From an uncultured SAR86 cluster bacterium (GTDB taxonomy: Bacteria; Pseudomonadota; Gammaproteobacteria; Magnimaribacterales; D2472), in NCBI GenBank assembly GCA_902630885.1, contig CACOWI010000010.1, positions 1 to 45,708 of the forward strand: DNA of 45,708 nucleotides, read 5' to 3'. The position numbers and the translations under genes are program-made. This document shows positions 40,165 to 45,708 of this stretch, in pieces. Numbering within the stretch: the stretch's first letter is position 1; each line of letters begins with the position of its first letter. Below the pieces are notes generated by a model. That model saw nothing but the letters and a program-made list of their open reading frames with translations, ran no database searches and was not told the origin of the DNA.

Positions 40165-43100
40165 CTAATTTTCTAAATCTAACTCGATGTTAATTCCTAA
40201 AGATTTGATTTCTTTGCTTAAGACATTAAATGATTCAGGGACATTAGCATCCATTTCGTAACTTCCGTCTACGATATTTTTGTACATTTTTGTTCTTCCA
40301 GAAACATCATCAGATTTAACAGTGAGCATTTCTTGAAGAGTATATGAAGCACCATAAGCTTCAAGTGCCCAAACCTCCATTTCACCAAATCTTTGACCTC
40401 CAAATTGAGCTTTACCACCCAATGGTTGCTGTGTTACCAAACTATATGATCCAGTTGATCTGGCATGCATTTTATCATCGACTAAATGATTCAATTTAAT
40501 CATATACATGTATCCAACAGTAACGGGCCTATCAAATTTTGAACCTGTCCTTCCATCATATAAATCAATCTGACCGGACTCTGGAAGATCAGCAAGTTTC
40601 AGAAGATCTTTGATTTCACTTTCTTTTGCACCATCAAAAACCGGAGTAGCAATAGGCAACCCATTTCTTAAGTTTTCAGCGAGCTCATTAATTTCAGAAT
40701 TATTTAGTGATTGGATGTCTTCCTTATTTGCAGCATTTTGGTTATATAGTTTATCTAAATAGGTCTTAAGTTCTGCAGGTTTTGCATTTTCTCTAACCAT
40801 TTCATCAATCTTACTTCCTATGCCCTTTGCAGCAGAACCCATATGTGTTTCAAGTATCTGACCTACATTCATTCTAGATGGAACTCCCAATGGGTTTAAA
40901 ACAATATCTACCGGATTTCCATTTTCATCATATGGCATATCTTCAACAGGCATGATTTCAGATATGACTCCTTTATTACCATGTCTTCCTGCCATCTTAT
41001 CTCCAGGCTGGATTCTTCTTTTAATTGCTAAAAAGACTTTAACAATTTTTATCACTCCAGGAGCTAAATCATGACCTCTAGATATTTTTGCAACTTTTTC
41101 TTCATATCTAGACTTGATATCCTTGATATATTGTTTGTATGAAACTTCGGTCTCTTCAATAACATTATTAATAGGATCTTCTTTGGTTCTAATTGAGAAA
41201 ATATCATTTAATTTAAAGGACTCTAATTTTTCAGAAGTTAGAACTTCACCTTTTTTAACACCATTTCCTTTTACAACTTTTTTAGATTTTAATAACTCGC
41301 ATAATCTAGTTTTAGTAGCTTGTTCAACAACCCCTGCCTCATCATCAGCATCTTTTTTTGATTGATCAAGATGGTCCTGCTCAATAGCTTGAGTTCTTTC
41401 ATCTTTCTCAACTCCATCTCTTGTAAAAACCTCAACACCAATAACTGTTCCTTTTGAACTTGATCTTTGTGAAGTGTCTTTTACATCTGATGCTTTTTCT
41501 CCAAATATTGCTCTCAATAACTTTTCTTCTGGTGATAATTGGGTCTCACCTTTTGGAGTTATTTTTCCAACAAGTATATCTCCAGGCTCCACTTCAGCAC
41601 CAACGTATACTATTCCGCATTCGTCTAACTTATTTAATGAACCCTCTCCAACATTAGGAATGTCCGCCGTAATTTCTTCTGAACCAAGCTTTGTATCTCT
41701 TGCAATACAAACTATTTCTTGAATATGAATTGATGTAAACCTATCTTCTCTTGCAACTTTTTCAGAAATTAAAATAGAATCCTCAAAGTTGTATCCATTC
41801 CATGGCATAAAAGCAATTCTAATGTTTTGTCCAAGCGCTAACTCGCCATTATCAACAGATGGACCATCAGCAAGAATGTCATCTTTCTTAACAACATCAC
41901 CTGCTTTAACAATAGGACGTTGATTTATACAAGTATTTTGGTTAGACCTCGTATATTTAATTAAGTTATAAACATCTGAAGCTGTTTTAGACTTCTTATC
42001 AGTTACACGAACAACTATTCTTGAAGCATCAACACTTTCAACAACTCCTGAGTTTTTAGCAACAATGCATACACCTGAGTCTCTTGCCACAACCGTTTCT
42101 AGACCAGTTCCAACTAGAGGCTTTTCTGCCCTCAAAACAGGTACCGCTTGTCTTTGCATATTGGAGCCCATTAAAGCTCTGTTGGCATCGTCGTGCTCGA
42201 GAAAAGGTATTAATGATGCAGCAATTGAAACAACCTGCTGTGGCGATACATCCATTAAATCAATTCTGTCAGGCGACATTAACTCAAACTCATTTGCATG
42301 TCTTACCGCAACTAAGTCGTCTACAAATTTATTATTTTTATCTAACATTACATTTGCCTGTGCAATAACATGTTCAGCTTCATCAATAGCTGACAAATAA
42401 ATAATTTCGTCTGTTACTTTGCCCTTAGATACTTTTCTATATGGGGTTTCAATAAACCCATATTGATTAGTTCTAGAATAAGATGCAAAAGAATTTATTA
42501 GCCCAATATTTGGTCCCTCAGGAGTTTCAATTGGACAAACTCTTCCGTAGTGGGTTGGATGTACGTCCCTGACTTCAAATCCAGCTCTTTCTCTAGTTAG
42601 CCCACCAGGCCCAAGTGCAGAAACCCTTCTTTTATGAGTAATTTCTGATAATGGATTATTTTGATCCATAAACTGTGATAATTGACTAGAACCAAAGAAT
42701 TCTTTAATTGCGGCCGTAACAGGTTTTGCATTTATTAAGTCTTGTGGTCCGAGCTCGTCAGCCTCAGCCATACTCAATCTCTCTCTTACTGCTCTTTCAA
42801 CCCTGATTAGGCCAACTCTAAACTGATTAGCAGTCATTTCACCAACAGATCTAACTCTTCTATTTCCAAGATGATCGATATCATCAACAATATCATGACC
42901 ATCACGGATGTTCACGATACCTTTTATAACCTCGATTATGTCCTGCTTGTCTAAAACATGAGGATTATCTTTTTCTACGTCAAGCCTAAGTCTTCTATCA
43001 AATTTCATCCTACCGACTTCAGACAAATCATATCTCTCTTCATTAAAAAACAAATTATTGAATAGCGTTTCCGCAGAGTCCTTTGTTGGTGGTTCACCAG

Positions 43101-44226
43101 GTCTCATCATTCTGTATATTTCTACCAAAGCTTCTAATTTGTTAGTTGTAGGGTCAGCTCTTAATGTATTTGAAATATAAGGACCTTTATCTAATTCATT
43201 GATATATAGGCACTTTATTTGGTTAATGTCATTTTTTTTGATCTCTTCTAAAACAGTTTCATCAATCTCGGTATTTGCAGCAAATAAAACTTCACCAGTT
43301 TCTTTATTAAAGATATCTTTTGAAAGAACTTTTCCGTAAAGAAATTCTTGAGCTAAAGATATCTCAGATGCTTTCGAGCCTGTAAGCTCTTTAATGTGTC
43401 GCGCTGTTATTCTCTTGCCGGCCTCTACATAAACCTTGCTTTTAACTTTAATGTCAACAGATAAAGTTTCACCACGGAGTCTCTCAGGCACTAGTGCCAC
43501 CTTCACATTATCTTTATCAAGAGTAAAAAGATCTTCTTCGTAAAACTCAGATAATATTTCTTCAGTACCCATATCAAGAGCTCTTAGCATAATTGTGGCT
43601 GGAATTTTTCTTCTTCTATCTATTCTGCTAAATAAAATATCTTTTGGATCAAATTCAAAATCTAACCATGAACCTCTGTAAGGAATAATTCTTGCAGAAT
43701 ATAAAACTTTTCCTGAAGAATGCGTTTTACCCTTGTCATGATCATAAAATACACCAGGAGATCTATGTAATTGAGATACTACAACCCTTTCAGTTCCATT
43801 GATTATAAAGGAAGCATCGTCAGTCATTAATGGAACTTCTCCCATAAACACTTCGCCTTCTTTAATATCTTTTACTTCTTCAAAATTTGAATCTCTATCA
43901 AATAAAACTAATTTAACTTTTATTCTGAGCGGTGCTGAGTATGTCAATCCTTGTATTAAACATTCTTGAACATCATAAGTATTCTTACCAAGTTCATAAG
44001 AAACATATTCTAAGGCAGCATTACCTGAAACACTTTTAATCGGAAATAGGGATTGAAAAACATCTTCAAGCCCCTGTTTCTTTCTCGATTCAGGCGCCAC
44101 ATCAGCTTGCAAAAATTCAGCATAAGATTTAGTTTGAGTTTCAATCAAGTTTGGTAGGTCCATTACTTGAGCGAAGGTTCCAAAATTCTTTCTTATTCTT
44201 TTCTTTTCTGTATAGCTATATGGCAT
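40165..44226 (-). CDS. rpoB: RNA polymerase subunit beta
   Basis: Beta is the second large catalytic subunit. [20 protein letters not shown] is the N-terminus; the rifampicin-pocket region [20 protein letters not shown] followed by [19 protein letters not shown] is of wild-type form; [16 protein letters not shown] and [16 protein letters not shown] are near the active site. Length is 1353 against 1342. It begins 32 bases after rplL with AAGGAAG as ribosome-binding site; that gap is too small for the attenuator and RNase III site known between rplL and rpoB in E. coli. Confidence 0.99.
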   Translation of the reverse strand: MPYSYTEKKRIRKNFGTFAQVMDLPNLIETQTKSYAEFLQADVAPESRKKQGLEDVFQSLFPIKSVSGNAALEYVSYELGKNTYDVQECLIQGLTYSAPLRIKVKLVLFDRDSNFEEVKDIKEGEVFMGEVPLMTDDASFIINGTERVVVSQLHRSPGVFYDHDKGKTHSSGKVLYSARIIPYRGSWLDFEFDPKDILFSRIDRRRKIPATIMLRALDMGTEEILSEFYEEDLFTLDKDNVKVALVPERLRGETLSVDIKVKSKVYVEAGKRITARHIKELTGSKASEISLAQEFLYGKVLSKDIFNKETGEVLFAANTEIDETVLEEIKKNDINQIKCLYINELDKGPYISNTLRADPTTNKLEALVEIYRMMRPGEPPTKDSAETLFNNLFFNEERYDLSEVGRMKFDRRLRLDVEKDNPHVLDKQDIIEVIKGIVNIRDGHDIVDDIDHLGNRRVRSVGEMTANQFRVGLIRVERAVRERLSMAEADELGPQDLINAKPVTAAIKEFFGSSQLSQFMDQNNPLSEITHKRRVSALGPGGLTRERAGFEVRDVHPTHYGRVCPIETPEGPNIGLINSFASYSRTNQYGFIETPYRKVSKGKVTDEIIYLSAIDEAEHVIAQANVMLDKNNKFVDDLVAVRHANEFELMSPDRIDLMDVSPQQVVSIAASLIPFLEHDDANRALMGSNMQRQAVPVLRAEKPLVGTGLETVVARDSGVCIVAKNSGVVESVDASRIVVRVTDKKSKTASDVYNLIKYTRSNQNTCINQRPIVKAGDVVKKDDILADGPSVDNGELALGQNIRIAFMPWNGYNFEDSILISEKVAREDRFTSIHIQEIVCIARDTKLGSEEITADIPNVGEGSLNKLDECGIVYVGAEVEPGDILVGKITPKGETQLSPEEKLLRAIFGEKASDVKDTSQRSSSKGTVIGVEVFTRDGVEKDERTQAIEQDHLDQSKKDADDEAGVVEQATKTRLCELLKSKKVVKGNGVKKGEVLTSEKLESFKLNDIFSIRTKEDPINNVIEETEVSYKQYIKDIKSRYEEKVAKISRGHDLAPGVIKIVKVFLAIKRRIQPGDKMAGRHGNKGVISEIMPVEDMPYDENGNPVDIVLNPLGVPSRMNVGQILETHMGSAAKGIGSKIDEMVRENAKPAELKTYLDKLYNQNAANKEDIQSLNNSEINELAENLRNGLPIATPVFDGAKESEIKDLLKLADLPESGQIDLYDGRTGSKFDRPVTVGYMYMIKLNHLVDDKMHARSTGSYSLVTQQPLGGKAQFGGQRFGEMEVWALEAYGASYTLQEMLTVKSDDVSGRTKMYKNIVDGSYEMDANVPESFNVLSKEIKSLGINIELDLEN

Positions 44227-44258
44227 AAATGCTTCCTTATTAATTTAATATAATTGTT

Positions 44259-44642
44259 TTACTTAAGTTCACCTGTAGCTCCAGCTTCAGTAAGCTTAGC
44301 TAACATCTCTTCGGCTTCCTCTTTTTTAACACCCTCTTTTAAAGTACTAGGTGCTCCATCAACCATATCTTTTGCTTCTTTTAAACCAAGTCCAGTTATA
44401 GCTCTTACAGCTTTAATAACTTGAACTTTTTGATCACCTGCTGCTGCTAAAACAACATCAAATGCATCTTTTTCCTCAGCTGCTGGAGCGTCACCGTCTC
44501 CACCTGCTGCAGCTGGTGCTGCTGCAACAGCTGCTGCTGCTGTAACACCAAACTTTTCTTCAATAGCTGAAATAAGATCTACTAGATCCATAACTGACAT
44601 TTCCTCTATTGCTTTTAAGATATCATCTTTATTAGTTGCCAT
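44259..44642 (-). CDS. rplL: 50S ribosomal protein L7/L12
   Basis: L7/L12 dimers form the stalk that recruits translation GTPases. The N-terminal dimer domain ([20 protein letters not shown]), the Ala-rich hinge [20 protein letters not shown] and the C-terminal domain ([20 protein letters not shown]) are in order. Length is 127 against 121, with a slightly long hinge. It is 16 bases after rplJ and has a GGAG site. Confidence 0.98.
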   Translation of the reverse strand: MATNKDDILKAIEEMSVMDLVDLISAIEEKFGVTAAAAVAAAPAAAGGDGDAPAAEEKDAFDVVLAAAGDQKVQVIKAVRAITGLGLKEAKDMVDGAPSTLKEGVKKEEAEEMLAKLTEAGATGELK

Positions 44643-44659
44643 TTTATTCTCCTTATAAT

Positions 44660-45190
44660 TTAGGCTGACGCCTCTTTGTTGTCTCGAACTGCTGTTAGAA
44701 CTCTTGCAAGCTTGCTTGGAACTTCATTCAACAAAGTTGCAAACTTACCTACTGGAGCCTGTAATACGTTGGCAATTAGTCCATATGCCTCTTCTTTAGA
44801 TGGAAGTTTTGCCAAAATATCAATTTGACTTCCGTCTAATAATTGCCCCTCAACTACTAAAGCCTTAATTTCAAGTTCATCAAAATTTTTGGCGTAAGTT
44901 TTGAGCAATTTAGCAGCTGCACCTGGTTCCTCGAAAGAAAAAGCAAATAGTGAAGGTCCAAAAAGAACTTCGTCAGAGCATCCAAAATCAGTTCCTTCAA
45001 AAGCTAATTTAGCCAACGAATTCTTAATCACTTGAATATGAATACCTGACTGATTTGCTTTAGTCCTGATCTCAGAAAGTTCAGATACTTTTAAGCCTCT
45101 AGCATCAGAAATAACAAGTGAAGAAGCATTTGATGCAACTTCTTTGACATCCTGAACTATTTTTTCTTTTTCACTCTTAGATAATGCCAC
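44660..45190 (-). CDS. rplJ: 50S ribosomal protein L10
   Basis: L10 anchors the L12 stalk to 23S rRNA, and the L10-L12 complex represses its own message. [20 protein letters not shown] and [20 protein letters not shown] belong to the rRNA-binding domain; the C-terminal helix binds L12 dimers. Length is 176 against 165. The start is GTG (45188-45190) with GGAG upstream, and a structured leader precedes it. Confidence 0.97.
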   Translation of the reverse strand: MALSKSEKEKIVQDVKEVASNASSLVISDARGLKVSELSEIRTKANQSGIHIQVIKNSLAKLAFEGTDFGCSDEVLFGPSLFAFSFEEPGAAAKLLKTYAKNFDELEIKALVVEGQLLDGSQIDILAKLPSKEEAYGLIANVLQAPVGKFATLLNEVPSKLARVLTAVRDNKEASA

Positions 45191-45351
45191 AGCAATTCTC
45201 CAATTAAAGCCTTTCGGCTATTTGGCGACAAATTGCAAAAATTACAATTTGAACACCCCCTACGTAGGCAATTAAGTCTTTCGACACCTACGGTCTTCGA
45301 CGGCTGCGTAAAACGCAACTATCTAGTTTTGCATTTCTGCAAAACTAAAAC
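45191..45351 (-). promoter_or_regulatory. Ribosomal protein L10 leader (rplJL autoregulation)
   Basis: The 161-base spacer between rplA and rplJ is densely folded on the mRNA strand. The core CGTAGG/CCTACG helix (45287-45292 with 45263-45268) encloses GTC-GAAA-GAC (45276-45285) with unpaired bases around it, as in the L10-L12 binding site with its kink-turn. Further hairpins are AGTTTTGCA-GAAA-TGCAAAACT (45325-45346), TGCG-TTTTA-CGCA, CAAATTG/CAATTTG (45229-45251) and AGCC-GAAA-GGCT (45208-45219), the last just above the ribosome-binding site. Family: L10 leader. Assignment is by position and fold. Confidence 0.85.
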
Positions 45352-45708
45352 TTATCCCAACTCACCAGGATTTATTTTTATACCTGGCCCCATGGTGCTA
45401 CTTAAAGCAATATTGCCAATGTAAACACCTTTAGCTGATGCTGGTTTTAATTTTTTTAATTCTTCTAATAAAGCTGAAGCATTGGCTTTTATTTTATCTC
45501 CATCAAAAGATACCTTTCCTATGCTTCCATGAATAATTCCATTCTTATCCGTTCTAAATCTTACTTGCCCAGCTTTTACATTTTTAATAGCAGTTTCAAC
45601 ATCATCAGAAACAGTGCCAGTTTTTGGATTCGGCATAAGCCCTTTTGGACCAAGTACCTGACCCAATTTGCCTACAACTTTCATTGCTGCATTTGATGAG
45701 ATTACAAC
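45352..45708 (-). CDS. rplA: 50S ribosomal protein L1, C-terminal part (cut by window edge)
   Basis: L1 forms the mobile stalk at the E site and represses the rplKA operon in E. coli. The visible 118 residues run from [20 protein letters not shown] through [19 protein letters not shown] and [20 protein letters not shown] to the stop, about half of the usual 230 or so. The reading frame is open to the right edge; an internal ATG at 45684 is not the start. The order rplA-rplJ-rplL-rpoB is the standard one. Confidence 0.97.
   Translation of the reverse strand, partial: VVISSNAAMKVVGKLGQVLGPKGLMPNPKTGTVSDDVETAIKNVKAGQVRFRTDKNGIIHGSIGKVSFDGDKIKANASALLEELKKLKPASAKGVYIGNIALSSTMGPGIKINPGELG

Noticed and set aside
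45325-45346. Strong 9-bp hairpin with GAAA loop after rplA as a terminator
   Set aside because: No U tract follows on the mRNA strand, and it fits better as part of the L10 leader.

Overview
This window is an AT-rich, very gene-dense chromosomal segment of a free-living gammaproteobacterium with a streamlined genome. The gene order (dapB-dnaJ-dnaK-grpE-fur with divergent bamE, smpB-ssrA, obgE-rpmA-rplU with divergent ispB, fabA-fabB, ssb with divergent uvrA, and the beta, str, S10, spc and alpha ribosomal/RNA polymerase operons end to end) is gammaproteobacterial and resembles Pseudomonas synteny with the intervening genes removed. A SAR86-like marine bacterium is my best guess. It rests on low GC, minimal spacers and compact genes, not on a database match.

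Layout. 1-1276: tsf (cut by the window edge) and rpsB, minus strand, with a leader. 1413-6153: dapB, dnaJ, dnaK, grpE and fur, minus strand, with a sigma-32-like promoter before grpE. 6242-8808: bamE (plus) against ratA, a sodium symporter and a DUF3429 membrane protein (minus). 8860-10048: smpB, tmRNA (ssrA) and rpsT, plus strand. 10040-11649: obgE, rpmA, rplU, minus strand. 11739-14412: ispB-type prenyl synthase, fabA, fabB, plus strand and overlapping. 14409-16810: an Old Yellow Enzyme, a crotonase and ssb, minus strand. 16878-19697: uvrA, plus strand. 19694-45708: a 26-kb minus-strand block of ribosomal protein genes, rpoA, secY, rpoC, rpoB and fusA, read from rplA (cut by the right edge) down to rplQ.

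How it works together. Most of the window encodes the gene-expression core: RNA polymerase alpha, beta and beta', about 33 ribosomal proteins, EF-G, EF-Ts, SecY, and quality control by tmRNA-SmpB and DnaK-DnaJ-GrpE. The rest covers envelope assembly (BamE), unsaturated fatty acid synthesis (FabA/FabB), the quinone side chain (prenyl synthase), lysine/peptidoglycan precursor synthesis (DapB), iron regulation (Fur) and DNA repair (SSB, UvrA). Regulation appears pared down: the L10-type leader is clear and an rpsB leader is likely, but the S10 leader is short, the rplL-rpoB gap is too small for an attenuator, and I see no LexA box or strong intrinsic terminator.

I found no CRISPR array, transposon, prophage, toxin island or novel multi-gene system. 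The points of interest are regulatory and architectural: a palindrome between fur and bamE, possible leaderless promoters, TTG starts on key operon genes, an acidic tail on ribosomal protein S2, convergent genes sharing stop codons, no tuf in the str operon, and a crotonase without the usual glutamates. All intergenic gaps are below about 170 bases, apart from the one that holds the tmRNA.
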